The position numbers and the translations under genes are program-made. From assembly GCF_002878395.1 (NCBI RefSeq), contig NC_061119.1, positions 17,762,976 to 17,826,975 of the forward strand: 64,000 bases of DNA, read 5' to 3'. The DNA comes from Capsicum annuum. Its lineage: Eukaryota; Streptophyta; Magnoliopsida; Solanales; Solanaceae. A model generated the notes under the pieces. The model was given only the letters and a program-made list of their open reading frames with translations. It had not been told where the DNA came from and ran no database searches. Numbering within the stretch: the stretch's first letter is position 1; the number at the start of each line of letters is the position of its first letter. Shown here piece after piece: positions 1 through 11,221 of the stretch.

Positions 1-77
1 ATAATATGCAGTAGACATACGGGGAATGTCAGCATATCTTTTCCCTGTTTGTTTTTTAATCATACCTTTGAGCTTAT

Positions 78-862
78 TTAGCTCATAAGAGTAGTGTCTC
101 CTATATTTTGAGTAGATTCAATATTATCAGCAAAGTTAGACTCGAGTTTTTCCACAAAATCATCAGAAATATTAAGAGGTTGAATGTTTAAACGACAGAA
201 TTTTTTATCTAAGAGTTTTTCTAATTGGTCTAATTGAGAAACCTTTTCAAATCCTTCTATTTCAGGAGGTCTTTGGATACAAGGTTTAGATAAAATATAT
301 CCTTCTTCTTCTTTGGTTTCGAAAGTAGAAGGAATGTTAGAGGAATCCATCTGCGTGCTAAGTTTTTTAACTAACTCGATTAATTCGTCAAGTTTTTTAT
401 CAAGAGATGAAATATGTTCTCCCAAAACTTTAACATAAAGACTCAAATAATTATTTTGGGCGATAAGGTTATTTATTTTAGAAACAGTGATTTTTTCAAC
501 ATCTTCATTTACAAAGTTTTGAAAAGCAGAAAAAGTCATTCTAGTATTATTGGGTAATATAAAGGAAGATTGAGGAGGATACAAAGCTTGAGTAATTGTA
601 CCATCAGAACTTTGATAAGATCTTTCAATTATTTTTATATAGGACGGAAAATATGCATACATAAACCATGGTACAAAAAAGATAATTTTATTATGTAATA
701 CATATATTTCATAGAATTTTTCGAAAATATTTCGTAATTCATCAGGACTATAAGTTTCAAAAAACCATGTCCTAAAGGTTTTCCATTTTTCACAAAAAAA
801 ACTTGTTGAATATATTTTCTTGCCTGAGAACCAGGACTAAAATTAACAAGTTGTGTCATCAT
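78..862 (-). pseudogene. Viral polyprotein segment downstream of movement protein (decayed)
   Basis: Two overlapping open stretches (635-862 and 78-662 on the minus strand) lie in different frames directly after the movement-protein ORF. The second holds a probable coiled coil of alternating Leu/Ile and charged residues around residues 75-105, followed by an acidic Ser/Pro-rich region. In the relatives this part of the polyprotein lies between the movement protein and the coat domain. The frame change between the two stretches is a frameshift. The segment has no enzymatic motif, and its role (virion-associated or structural linker) is inference. Confidence 0.5.
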
Positions 863-864
863 AA

Positions 865-1191
865 TTAAACAGAATTGATATCAAAATCCATCTCAGATGG
901 GGTAGGATTTTCATTATCAAAATCTTGAACTATATTAGTTTTAGAGTTGATTTTAATATTTTCTACACCTTTAGGTGTAACATGCGAATTTGTAGAATTA
1001 ATAGTATGCAAAGATGCAGCTCGATTCCTAGCTGGATCATAATCAGGTTTGATAGGAGAAATATGATGTATAGAAAGAAGTCTTCTTGGCAGTGAAAAAG
1101 AATTATTATAGACTGGAGGATGATTAGCAAATTGCAGACAAATTCGTCCATCAGAGTTTTGAGTTACATGAGTTAACTCTGAATTAGTCAC
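865..1191 (-). pseudogene. C-terminal continuation of the movement-protein region
   Basis: This 108-residue open stretch is in the same frame as the movement-protein ORF and is separated from it by a single TAG codon at 1192-1194. It is polar, with Asn/Ser/His-rich segments and no recognisable fold. Continuity of frame suggests one ancestral polyprotein in which the TAG is a later nonsense mutation. A programmed readthrough stop cannot be excluded but is less likely in a locus this decayed. Confidence 0.5.
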
Positions 1192-1194
1192 ATC

Positions 1195-1932
1195 CTACGC
1201 CAATTGTTTTAGAGAAGTGACTGAGTTTAAAATCCATGTTTTTAGGAAGTGAATTTCATCCCATCGAATAGGTCTTCGGGTAGTAACCCTGGATTTTATA
1301 AAGTTAGTGTCAATAAGCATAGTGCAATCAGAAGTATCATCAATTAATTTACATGGAGGACTTAAGGTTGATAATAAACGATAATATATACGGTAAGATA
1401 ATCCTATAAGCTCAGATCCAGGTGCATAATCATAACCATGAGTTTTCACATTTAAGGTTAAAGCATGAAGAATATTTACATCAGTCAGAGATAATTTCAA
1501 ATTTGGCTGAGTATTAAAATATACAGGACCATAGGCAAGAGTAGATTCAATAGATCCCATTAAAGATTTTCTAAAATTTAAATTTCTAGCATCACGTAAA
1601 GTAGCTAAAAATGTTTTAGGGAGTCCCTTTAGCGTTAAAGGTTTAAAGGCAATTTGTACTAGACCAATATGCATATAATTATAATTACGTTTAAAAATAT
1701 CAATATCATGCTTATTTAGGAGTTGAATAGTCTGTTCATCAGCATTTAAAGCAAAAGATTGCTCAGTTGTTATAATAATTTGTTTATGTTTTATTTTATC
1801 AAGAAATCCATATTCATATATGGTTTTTAATTCAACTTTTGGAATCATCCATTTATTTAATAAATCCATATTTTGAGGTAAATCTACCTCTTTGAGTTTT
1901 GTATTCTTAGTACTAACTTCACCCATATCCAT
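1195..1932 (-). CDS. Caulimovirid movement protein (30K superfamily), endogenous copy
   Basis: The 245-residue ORF begins at an ATG about 75 nt downstream of the primer-binding site. It shows the core of the 30K movement-protein family: a LRDARNLNF-type motif near residues 110-120, a GPVYF segment, and a TLNVKTHGY motif near residues 155-165. In exogenous relatives this protein modifies plasmodesmata to move virus between cells. This ORF is open throughout, unlike its neighbours, but ends at a TAG that cuts it from its in-frame continuation. Family assignment is firm; activity today is unlikely. Confidence 0.75.
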   Translation of the reverse strand: MDMGEVSTKNTKLKEVDLPQNMDLLNKWMIPKVELKTIYEYGFLDKIKHKQIIITTEQSFALNADEQTIQLLNKHDIDIFKRNYNYMHIGLVQIAFKPLTLKGLPKTFLATLRDARNLNFRKSLMGSIESTLAYGPVYFNTQPNLKLSLTDVNILHALTLNVKTHGYDYAPGSELIGLSYRIYYRLLSTLSPPCKLIDDTSDCTMLIDTNFIKSRVTTRRPIRWDEIHFLKTWILNSVTSLKQLA

Positions 1933-2003
1933 GATTATAAAAGCCTTATATCTATGCTGAAAATTTCACAACACTTAACATATTTACTATGAAAGTTCCT
2001 AGG

Positions 2004-2014
2004 CTATGATACCA
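2004..2014 (-). other. Degenerate tRNA-Met primer-binding site, minus-strand unit
   Basis: On the minus strand the sequence reads TGGTATCAT, matching the first eight bases of the canonical initiator-tRNA-Met primer site TGGTATCAGAGC and diverging afterwards. It sits at the boundary between the conserved leader and the movement-protein unit, at the same place as the site at 5825 in the plus-strand unit. Confidence 0.55.
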
Positions 2015-2825
2015 TTGATAGGATCTGACTAGGCTGGGGTATGCCACTCAGCCTGCTAGACCATGTAACAATATCGGATTACGCCAAAGTCGGAAAACCG
2101 AACCAAAGCACAAACCAAAATATAAAAGAATTTCACATAGTTTAATGACTGTATGGAATCTTTTATCCAAACAAGGGACCTGTCAGAGATTTAATAACCT
2201 TATATTAAACCCATGTGTCTAGAAGTTCTAATTGTGCACAATTCGCCCTTTTCGTATCAGTACAACGGGCTAAAGAGGTACAACTTACTAGACGTAGTCA
2301 CAGAGACAAGGCTAACATAAGTGTATTGAACTCGACTGTATAACCATTTCGGAACCAAGTCAAGAAACTATAGAAAAATTTCTTTATAATTTGATAGAGT
2401 CTAGATCTTTCATAGTTAACATGTAAGCGAAGTTAGACCTTCAACATAGATATAAGAAGCCTTTTGGCCGGACATAGTCACAGCTGGGCAAGGGTAGAAG
2501 TTGAATTAAATGCACACAAATAAGAAAGAAATATGTACCTTAATAGCCAGAAGTAAGGCTGAAGTAGTTAATAGTAGCTTCTTATCTATTTAATCTTTAA
2601 ATATGTTATAAAGAGAGATGTAGAGAGAGGGGAGAGCTTATAAAAAGAGAAACAAAAGGAGAGAACTGAAGAACTCCTGCCTCTCTAACAAGAATGAGGC
2701 ATCTATAAATAATAAGAAAGAGAATCTTGCACAGTAATGGATGGGTCCCTGTGCACAGTGATTATACTATTTCATAAGACTTTATTATAAAAAGCAGAAG
2801 GGCCATATGTCGAGGTCAGACAGTC
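2015..2825 (-). promoter_or_regulatory. Inverted copy of viral leader and promoter-like region
   Basis: This stretch is the reverse complement of the region 5014-5824, with scattered substitutions. It contains the long non-coding leader and the CT-rich tract that follows the TATA-like element. It has no ORF of its own. It is the inverted third copy of the shared segment of this locus. Confidence 0.6.
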
Positions 2826-3459
2826 TTATCTTGTCTTTTCCTTTCCATTTCTTGATGAATGCTTCAACTTTTTCAGTAATTTTTTCATTTTTTATCAAAA
2901 TTTTTGGTGGTTGAGAATCTGTAATGTCTTCAATATTTTCTTTGGTACTGTTCATTGAGAAATCTGAATTTTGCTTGACAGTTTAAAGTAATTTATCTCT
3001 TACTTCTAATAAATATTCTTCTATCATTTGTATTTTATTTTCGTCATGTGCAGATATTCTCCTAGAAACATAGTTAAGACTTTTTTCTTCAACCAAAATT
3101 GATTTCTTGGGAGTCTTTTCATATTCAGCAATTTTCTTGACTATTTCCTCCCTTTGATCATCACCATAGGTGAGTTTAGTATCTGGATCTTTTTGAAGGA
3201 ATTTGTCCTAAAAATTACAATAGAATACTCGATATAAGGTAAGAATTTGTTGGGTGTCATAGCCTATTTCTACTGACCATCAATGGATCCAAGGGATAGA
3301 GAATTCTACGTAGAAATACATTTGATCAATAGTATCAATCTTACAAATATGCTCTGAAAGATATAATTCAGTTAAGAAAGGAGAGGATTTTTTCCATGAA
3401 TGGTACAGTGAGGAATATTCTGGAGGTAATATTTTGACTGTGGGTCCATGTTGAGTCCA
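2826..3459 (-). pseudogene. 3' part of viral terminal ORF, inverted copy
   Basis: This is the reverse complement of the 3' third of the ORF seen at 3543-5013 and 8935-10406. It has several in-frame stops and lacks the 5' part, because the copy ends abruptly at the head-to-head junction. The normal stop codon near its 3' end is also altered. Confidence 0.55.
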
Positions 3460-3460
3460 T
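3459..3460. other. Head-to-head rearrangement junction of viral units
   Basis: Left of this point the sequence matches the minus strand of the terminal ORF, reading TGGACTCA on that strand. Right of it the sequence matches the plus strand at 8852 onward, starting TTATCACAAAGG. Two partial viral units therefore meet in opposite orientation inside the same ORF at two different positions. Confidence 0.7.
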
Positions 3461-3542
3461 TATCACAAAGGACACACTTTATGAAGATCTCTTTGAATAT
3501 ATGTCATGGTTTGCTGATCAAATTCCTGATTATTGATGCAGA

Positions 3543-5013
3543 ATGGATCCTCCTTAGCAAATAGCCAAAAGAAGAGGAAGGGGTGGAAGAAGTCAAAACT
3601 CTTCATATCAAGGAGGACGAACAAACCCTTCATATTTTGATCGAAGAAATTTTGCATATAGCTCTGCAAGTTCTAATTTTCCTGTATTACAACAAGGAAA
3701 TAGGACTTTAATCTATTCAAAAACTCTTCAAGATGAATCATCATCATCAAAAACTCTGAATATTGGCTCTTCCATATATTTGAAAGATATTCCTAAAGAC
3801 CATCCGTTATATAAACAACTACAATCCTATCTATCAGATAAAAAAAACTGCAGATTCTTTTGCATCTATAGTTTAGGAAAATTCTGAAGATAAACCTTCA
3901 TATAAAAAATTGGATGCTAGAGAACTTATATTATATATTGAAAATCAACATATTCCTGGTCAGGGAAATTCTGAAGAAGCATGGAGAATACTTAGAAATT
4001 ATCTTACTACCAACGTTTATTTTACTGGCGAATCATATAAAACCTGGACTTATTATGAACATATATTAGTTCAAACATTCAGTGCAACTTTTGATCACAG
4101 TCCCCTCAGAGAAACTACCCCCGGAGTACATGGATACTCAAAAATAGTAATTAAAAAACTTATTCCTATTGAATAATGGGGTATTTCATCAATGACTCAA
4201 AAATCCATGCCAATGGGGCCAATGGAACAAACACTTGCCAATTTCACCTACTGGGATTACATTAAAGTCTTTTCTCAAGTATTATATAATAATAATTATA
4301 AGCACAAACACACTTGGTTTATAAAAATTTATGCTAAGGTATTTGAAAAGCCTATTCCAAATTGGTTTATTCAATAGCGGACTCAGTATGGACCCACAAT
4401 CAAAATATTACCTCCATAATATTGATCTCTGTACCATTCATGGAAAAAATCCTCTCCTTTCTTAACTGAATTATATCTTTTAGAGCATATTTGTAAGGTC
4501 GATACTATTGATCAAATGTATTTCTACATAGAATTCTCTGTCCCTTGGATCCATCGATGGTCAGTAGAAATAGGCTATGACACCCAACAAATTCCTTCCT
4601 TATATCGAGTATTCTATTGTAATTTTTAGGACAAATTGCTTTGAAAAGATATAGATACTAAACTCACCTATGGTCATGATCAAAGGGAGGAAATTGTCAA
4701 GAAAATTGCTGAATATGAAAAGAATCCCAAGAAATCAATTTTGGTTGAAGAAAAAAGTCTTAACTATGTTTCTAGAAGAATATTTGCACATGACAGAAAT
4801 AAAATGCAAATGATAGAAGAATATTTATCAGAAGTAAGAGATAAATTCCTTCAATCTGTCGAGCAAAATTCAGATATCTCAATGAACAGTACCAAAGCAA
4901 ATACTGAAGATATTACAGATTCTCAACCTCTAGAAATTCTTATAGAATATTAAAAAATTATTGAAAAAGCTGAAGCATTCATCAAGAAATGGAAAGGTAA
5001 AAATAAGATATGA
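3543..5013 (+). pseudogene. Viral terminal ORF (ORF2-like), copy 1
   Basis: The ancestral frame starts at the ATG at 3543 (MDPP, then an RGRGGR-type basic stretch) and runs to a TGA at 5011-5013. It is broken by a TAG at the fifth codon, a frame change near 3840 and further stops. Recognisable parts are the basic Gly/Arg N-terminus, a Trp/Tyr-rich middle around 3910-4380 with a PIPNWFI motif, and a charged C-terminus. The position after RNase H and before the promoter matches the second ORF of Florendovirus-like genomes, whose function is not established. It could instead correspond to a transactivator. Confidence 0.5.
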
Positions 5014-5824
5014 CTGCCTGACCTCGACATACGGCCCCTCTGCTTTTTATAATAAAGTCTTATATAATAGTAAAATCACTGTGCATAGGGACCCATCCAT
5101 TACTGTGCAAGATTCTCTTTCTTATTATTTATATACGCCTCATTCTTGTTAGAGAGATAGGAGTTCTTCAGTTCTCTCATTTTGTTTCTCTTTCTATAAG
5201 CTCTCCCCTCTCTCTACATCTCTCTTTGTAACATATTTGATGATTAAATAAATAAGAAGCTACTATTTACTACTATTTCAGCCTTTTTTCTGGCTATTAA
5301 GGTATATATTTCTTTCATATTTGTGTGTATATAATTCAACTTCTACCCTTGCCCAGCTGTGACTATGTCTGGCTAAAAGGTTTCTTATATCTATGTTGAA
5401 GTTCTAACTTCGCTTACATGTTAAATATTAAAGATCCAGACTCTATCAAAATATAAAGAAATTTTTCTATAGTTTCTTGACTTGGTTTTAAAATGGTGGT
5501 ATAGTCGAGTTTAATACACTTATGTTAGCCTTGTCACTGTGACTACGTCTAGTAAGTGGTGCCTCTTTATCCTGTTGTACTGATACGAAAAGGGCGAATT
5601 CTACACAATTAGAACTTCTAGACACATGGGTTAAACATAAGGTTATTAAATCTCTGACAGGCCCCTTTTTGGATAAAAGATTCTATACAGTCACTAAACT
5701 ATTTGAAATTCTTTTATATTTCGGTTGGTGCTTTGGTTCGGTTTTCCGAATTTGGTGTAATCCGATATTGTTACATGGTCTGGCAAGCTGAGTGGCATAC
5801 CCCAGCCTAGTGAGATCTTGTCAA
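5014..5824 (+). promoter_or_regulatory. Viral promoter-like region and long leader, copy 1
   Basis: Just after the terminal ORF lie TATA-like sequences (TTATATAATAG near 5070 and TATTTATATA near 5125). A CT-rich tract follows at about 5190-5230, then an AATAAATAAG signal near 5247 that could serve polyadenylation. From there to the primer site the DNA is non-coding, as expected of a pararetroviral leader. The arrangement is seen in the sequence; promoter function is inferred. Confidence 0.4.
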
Positions 5825-5835
5825 TGGTATCAGAG
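5825..5835 (+). other. tRNA-Met primer-binding site of viral unit
   Basis: TGGTATCAGAG matches eleven of the twelve bases complementary to the 3' end of plant initiator tRNA-Met. It marks where minus-strand DNA synthesis would begin. Confidence 0.8.
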
Positions 5836-6681
5836 ATATCTAAGCCTGCTAAATCCTATAGAAAGAAACGTTCTAGGCATAGAACCAAAGAAGAATGAGA
5901 AACTAGAAAATCCTATCGTAAATCTACCAGATTTACGATAAATAAATCAAAAAGAGAGTTAGTTAAAATCAAGTGCTATAAGTGCAACCAATATGGTCAT
6001 ATAGCTCCAAACTGCAAGTTACAAAAACTCAAGTCCTTAGGACTTTCTGAAGAAGTGTATGACCAAGTTTATAATTTATTATATACCTCTGATTCTGAAT
6101 CTGATTCTACATCTGAAAATAATTTTGAATTACCTAATTCTGATAATGAACCCGATCAGGTTAATAAATGCAATGATTGTGATTATAATATTTGTAATTG
6201 TGATGAAATAATGTATAAACTTCAAGCGCAATTTGAAGATCTTGATTTAAATAATCAAACTCTTACTGCTGATAATGTCCTTGAATTGCTGAAAGAAGTT
6301 ACTGATAAAAAACTTTGTGAAAAAATCATTAATTTTGCTACTCAAAAAACTTCTACTAATACTGCTAGTATTTCTAAAGATAATTCTTATGATAATTATC
6401 ATATGTCGTATTCTTTAGGTAAGGTTAATCGACGCCTTGCGTTGAGTCAAACTCGAGGTAGAGATACTACCTTTGATAATTTAAAAATCGAAGTTGACAA
6501 ATTAAAGAAAGAAATTGTTTCTTTAAAAAAAAATCAGATGATCTCCGATCATAGGATTTTGAAAATTGAAGAACAGATTCCTAACATTCCTGAAAGTATC
6601 ATTTCTTTTACTTCAAAAGGAAAAGAAAAGGATTTTGGAAACTCTGAAGATTCTGGAATAGATAAACTTAGTCCAAAATAA
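5836..6681 (+). pseudogene. Viral coat-protein C-terminal region with CCHC zinc knuckle
   Basis: An open frame starts immediately after the primer site with a Lys/Arg-rich stretch, is cut once by a TGA at 5896-5898, and then runs to a TAA at 6679-6681. The zinc knuckle CYKCNQYGHIAPNC occupies 5974-6015 with perfect CX2CX4HX4C spacing. It is followed by an acidic Ser/Asp/Glu-rich tail and a coiled-coil segment near 6480-6540. Basic region, knuckle and acidic tail are the classic end of a caulimovirid coat protein. The N-terminal part and any start codon are missing because coding sequence abuts the primer site directly, which indicates a deletion. Confidence 0.68.
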
Positions 6682-6702
6682 GATTTAAAAAGGGATTATT
6701 TC

Positions 6703-7142
6703 TTGGGAATGATTCAACTAGTTACTGCTCATAAATGGTATATAAATTGCACTATTCTGATAAATAAGGAATTTTCTATCACTAATATTGCTATGATTGA
6801 TAGTGGTGCTGATGTCAGCTGCATTCAAGAAGGATTAATTCCAACCAGATATTTTGATAAAACTACTCACATAATTAAGTCTGCATCTGGTCATACTCTT
6901 GACATCAACTATAAATTTTCGTATACTCATATATGTCAAAATAAAGTCTGCATTTCATATTTCTTCTTTTTCGTAAAAAACTAGTTATATCCTCCTATTA
7001 TTTTAGGAACACCTTTAATAAATGCTATTTATCCTTATACACATATTGATGCGAATGGTTTTAAGGCTACTTTTAAAAATAAATAAATCTCTTAACCTTT
7101 GTTACTGATCCTGTAACAAGAGATATAAATGCTCTTCTTAGT
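6703..7142 (+). pseudogene. Viral aspartic protease domain
   Basis: The frame has the pepsin-like active-site motif MIDSGADVSCIQ at about 6793-6828, in the position between coat protein and reverse transcriptase. A stop at 6982-6984 interrupts it. Beyond the stop the sequence still resembles the end of a retroviral protease (ILGTP-type segment near 7003) in the same or a neighbouring frame. In the virus this domain would process the polyprotein. Confidence 0.65.
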
Positions 7143-8520
7143 ATGAAGCAAAAGCAAATCAATTTTTTACAATTAGAACTGATGAGTATTAATATTTTTG
7201 ATACTTTAAAATCAGTAAAGGTCCAAGAAAAATTAAAAATAATTTCTAATCAATTGATTGTTGATATTTGTGCTGATCATCCAAATGCTTTCAGGAACCG
7301 AAAGAAGCATATTATTTCTTTTCCTTATGAAAATGATTTCAGTGAAGAAAAAATTCCCGTAAAATCTCGACCCTGTCAAATGATTACAGAGTTAGTAGAA
7401 TTTTGTAAAACAGAGATTGATAGTCTTTTGCAAAAGGGTCTTATAAAGCCTTCAAAGTCCCCTTGGTCTTGTACTGCTTTTTATGTCAATAATGCTGCTA
7501 AAAAAGAACGAGGTATGCCTCGACTAGTCATAAGCTATAAACCTCTGAATAAAGATTTAAAATGGATCAGATATCCTATACCGAATAAAAAAGACTTACT
7601 TTCTAGATTATAGATGCTAATATATTCTCTAAATTTGATTTAAAATCTGGTTATTGGAAAATTCAAATTGATAAAGAACATACGTATAGAACTGCTTTTA
7701 ATGTCCCCTTTGGACAGTATGAATGGAATGTTATGCCATTCGGTCTTCGGAATTTCAAAAAATTATTAATGACATTTTCAATCCCTATATGGATTTTATC
7801 ATTGTCTATATTGATGATATTTTAGTATTTTCAAAAACCCTTGAATCTCAATTTAAACATCTACATACGTTTAAACAAATAATTATACAAAATGGCTTGG
7901 TAATCTCCAAACCAAAAATAAGCTCATTCCAGACAAATATTAGATTTTTAGGACATAATATTTCTCCTTTTTATGAAAATCTGTCTATAGATTTAGCTCC
8001 TTTGTATGATAGACTAAAAAAGGATTATAAAATTCCTTGGACTCAAGTCCACACTGATTTAGTAAAATTGATTAAAAAACGAGTTCAAACTCTTTCTTGT
8101 ACTTCTCTTGCAAACCCTAACTGGTTAAAAATTGTTGAAACTGATGCTTCAAATATTGGGTATGGCGGAATACTTAAACAAGTTAATCCCCATATAAAAA
8201 CAGAATGTTTGATTAGATTTCATTCTGGTAAATGGACAGAAAGCCAGAAAAAATATGCCACAGTAGCCCATGAAATGCTAACTATTGTAAAATGTATTTT
8301 AAAATTTCAAGATGATTTGTATGATGAAAAATTCATAATCAGAACTGATGCTCGATCCGCTAAATTTATGTTTAACAAGGACTTTAAAAATGATGCCTCT
8401 AAATTAATATTTGCAAGATGGCAGACTCAATTAGCCCCTTTTGATTTTGAAATACAATATAAGAAGGGTAGTGAAAATTCTTTGCCTGATTTTCTATCTC
8501 GAGAATATCTAATCGATTAA
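7143..8520 (+). pseudogene. Viral reverse transcriptase-RNase H, frameshifted
   Basis: The 5' part (7143-7613) carries the RT fingers, ending with a PIPNKKDLL motif. The frame is then lost between about 7612 and 7723. The 3' part (7723-8520) carries the palm catalytic motif VYIDDILVFS at about 7804-7833 and an LGHNI motif. An RNase H follows, with a TDAS motif near 8140, a later Glu and TDA pair, and a terminal LPDFLSRE. The stop at 8518-8520 fits the usual end of the polyprotein. The YIDD residues are intact, but the frameshift makes the gene inactive as it stands. Confidence 0.75.
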
Positions 8521-8934
8521 CATGAATTTTTACACGTACTTCCTCCCTGAGAAAACTATAATTACTGTTATCAAATGCACTCCTTTAAACGAAGATATTC
8601 ATTTTCTTATCTTAGAAAATCTGGTTCGTGGTATAATAGAAGAAGAATTATTCCTTAACCACGACTAATTTCTTGATAATGAAATTTATTGGTTTGATAT
8701 TGACTTAAGTGAATAATATTTACAGGATTAAAAGATATAATGAAGTTCTTTCTACACTTCTTCTCTCAAAAGTTCTTAATCACCTTTATAAAGGCAGCTA
8801 ATTTAAATGCGAACATGCACATGCTCATACTTCCAAAATTCATTAATGATCTTATCACAAAGGACACACTTTATGAAGATCTCTTTGAATATATGTCATG
8901 GTATGCTGATCAAATTCCTGATTATTGATGCAGA
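8521..8934 (+). other. Spacer between viral polyprotein and terminal ORF
   Basis: About 410 nt separate the RNase H stop from the ATG of the terminal ORF at 8935. A 62-codon open stretch (8740-8928) ends six bases before that ATG and may be a small upstream ORF. Its 3' half also appears right after the junction at 3460, so it belongs to the repeated segment. No motif is recognised. Confidence 0.35.
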
Positions 8935-10406
8935 ATGGATCCTCCTTGGCAAATAGCCAAAGGAAGAGGAAGGGGTGGAAGAAGTCAAAACTCTTCATAT
9001 TAAGGAGGATGAACAAACCCTTCATATTTTGAGCGAAGAAATTCTGCATATAGCTCTGCAAGTTCTAATTTTCCTGTATTACAACAAGGAAATAGGACTT
9101 TAATCTATTCAAAAACTCTTCAAGATGAATCATCATTATCAAAAACTCTGAATATTGGCTCTTCCGTACATTTGGAAGATATTCTTGAAGACCATCCATT
9201 ATATAAACAACTGCAATCCTATCTATTAGATCAATAAAAAACTACAGATTCTTTTGCATCTATAGTTCAGGAAAATTCTGAAGATAAACCTTCATATGAA
9301 AAATTAGATGCTAGAGAACTTATATTATATATTGAAAATAAACATATTCCTGGTCAGGAAAATTCTGAAGAAGCATGGCGAATACTTAGAAATTATCTTA
9401 CTGCCAACGTTTATTTTACTGGCGAATCATATAAAATCCGGACTTATTATGAACATATATTAGTTCAAAAATTTAGTGCAACTTTTGATCACAGTCCCCT
9501 CGGAGAAACTACCCCCGGAGTACATGGATACTCCAAAATAATAATTAAAAAACTTATTCCTATTGAATAATGGGGTATTTCATCAATGACTCAAAAATCC
9601 ATGCCAATGGGGCCAATGGGACAAACACTTGCCAATTTCACCTACTGGGATTACATTAAAGTCTTTTCTCAAGTATTATATTATAATAATTATAAGCACA
9701 AACACACTTGGTTTATAAAAATTTGTGCTAAGGTATTTGAAAAGCCTATTCCAAATTGGTTTATTCAATAGTGGACTCAGCATGGACCCACAGTCAAAAT
9801 ATTACCTCCAGAATATTGCTCTCTGTACCATTCATGGAAAAAATCCTCCCATTTCTTAACTGAATTTATCTTTCAGAGCATATTTGTAAGATCGATACTA
9901 TTGATCAAATGTATTTCTACATAGAATTCTCTATCCCTTAGATCCATCGATGGTCCGTAGAAATAGGCTATGACACCCAATAAATTCCTTCCTTATATCG
10001 AGTATTCTATTGTAATTTTTGGGTCAAATTGCTTCGAAAAGATCCAGATACTAAACTCACCTATGGTTATGATCAAACGAAGGAAATTGTCAAGAAAATT
10101 GCTGAATATGAAAAGACTCCCAAGAAATCAATTTTGGTTGAAGAAAAAAGTCTTAACTATGTTTCTAGGAAAATATCTGCACATGACGGAAATAAAATGC
10201 AAATGATAGAAGAATATTTATCAGAAGTAAGAGATAAATTCCTTCAAACTATCGAGCAAAATTCAGATATCTCAATGAACAGTACCGAAGCAAATACTGA
10301 AGATATTACAGATTCTTAACCTCCAAAAATTCTGATAGAATATGAAGAAATTATTGAAAAAGCTGAAGCATTCATCAAGAAATGGAAAGGCAAAAATAAG
10401 ATATGA
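8935..10406 (+). pseudogene. Viral terminal ORF (ORF2-like), copy 2
   Basis: The frame starts at the ATG at 8935 and ends at a TGA at 10404-10406, one base longer than copy 1. Unlike copy 1 it keeps the early Trp codon (TGG), but it has a TAA near 9001 and later stops and frame changes. It keeps the basic Gly/Arg N-terminus, the PIPNWFI-type central motif near 9745, and a C-terminal region rich in Glu/Lys. Different stops in the two copies show that they decayed independently after duplication. Confidence 0.5.
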
Positions 10407-11219
10407 CTGTCTGACCTCGACATACGGCCCCTCTGCTTTTTATAATAAAGTCTTATATAATAGTAAAATCACTGTGCACAGGGACCCATCCATTACTGTG
10501 CAAGATTCTCTTTCTTATTATTTATAGATGCCTCATTCTTCTTAGAGAGGCAGGAGTTCTTCAGTTCTCTTCTTTTGTTTCTCTTTCTATAAGCTCTCCC
10601 CTCTCTCTACATCTCTCTTTGTAACATATTTGAAGGTTAAATAAATAAGAAGCTACTATTTACTACTATTTCAGCCTTGCTTCTGGATATTTAGGTACAT
10701 ATTTCTTTCATATTTGTGTGCATTTAATTCAACTTCTACCCTTGCCCAGTCGTGACTAAGTCTGGCTAAAAGGCTTCTTATATCTATGTTGAAGGTCTAA
10801 CTTCGCTTACATGTTAACTATTAAAAGATCCAGACTCTATCGAAATATAAATAAATTTTTCTATAGTTTCTTGACTTGGTTTCAAAATGGTGGTACAGTC
10901 GAGTTCAATACACTTATGTTAGCCTTATCTCTGTGACTACGTCTAGTAAGTTGTGCCTCTTTATCCCGTTGTACTGATACGAAAAAAGCGAATTCTGCAC
11001 AATTAGAACTTCTAGACACATGGGTTAAACATAAGGTTATTAAATCTCTAACAGACCCCTTGTTTGGATAAAAGATTCCATACAGTCATTAAACTATTTG
11101 AAACTCTTTTATATTTCAGTTGGTGCTTTGGTTCGATTTTCCGAATTTGGCGTAATTCGATATTGTTATATGATCTGGCAGGCTGAGTGGTATACCCCAG
11201 CATAGTGAGATCCTGACAA
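10407..11219 (+). promoter_or_regulatory. Viral promoter-like region and leader, copy 2
   Basis: Homologous to 5014-5824. A TATTTATAGATG element near 10518-10530 lies ahead of a CT-rich tract at about 10590-10620, and an AATAAATAAG motif lies near 10640. The leader then runs to the truncated primer site. No coding potential is seen. Confidence 0.4.
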
Positions 11220-11221
11220 TG

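Larger units (their letters stand above)
3460..5830 (+). repeat. Direct repeat, copy 1 (pseudo-LTR of viral locus)
   Basis: A segment of about 2.37 kb is repeated with high identity at 8852-11225. It holds the terminal ORF, the promoter-like region, the leader and the start of the primer site. Because it contains coding sequence and no TG...CA ends, it is better read as terminal redundancy of a tandemly integrated circular viral genome than as an LTR. Its 5' edge here is the head-to-head junction, so the original redundancy may have been longer. Confidence 0.7.

Noticed and set aside
3463..3669. Minus-strand ORF conserved between 3463-3669 and 8855-9061
   Set aside because: Both are antisense shadows of the viral terminal ORF in the duplicated segment; conservation follows from the duplication.
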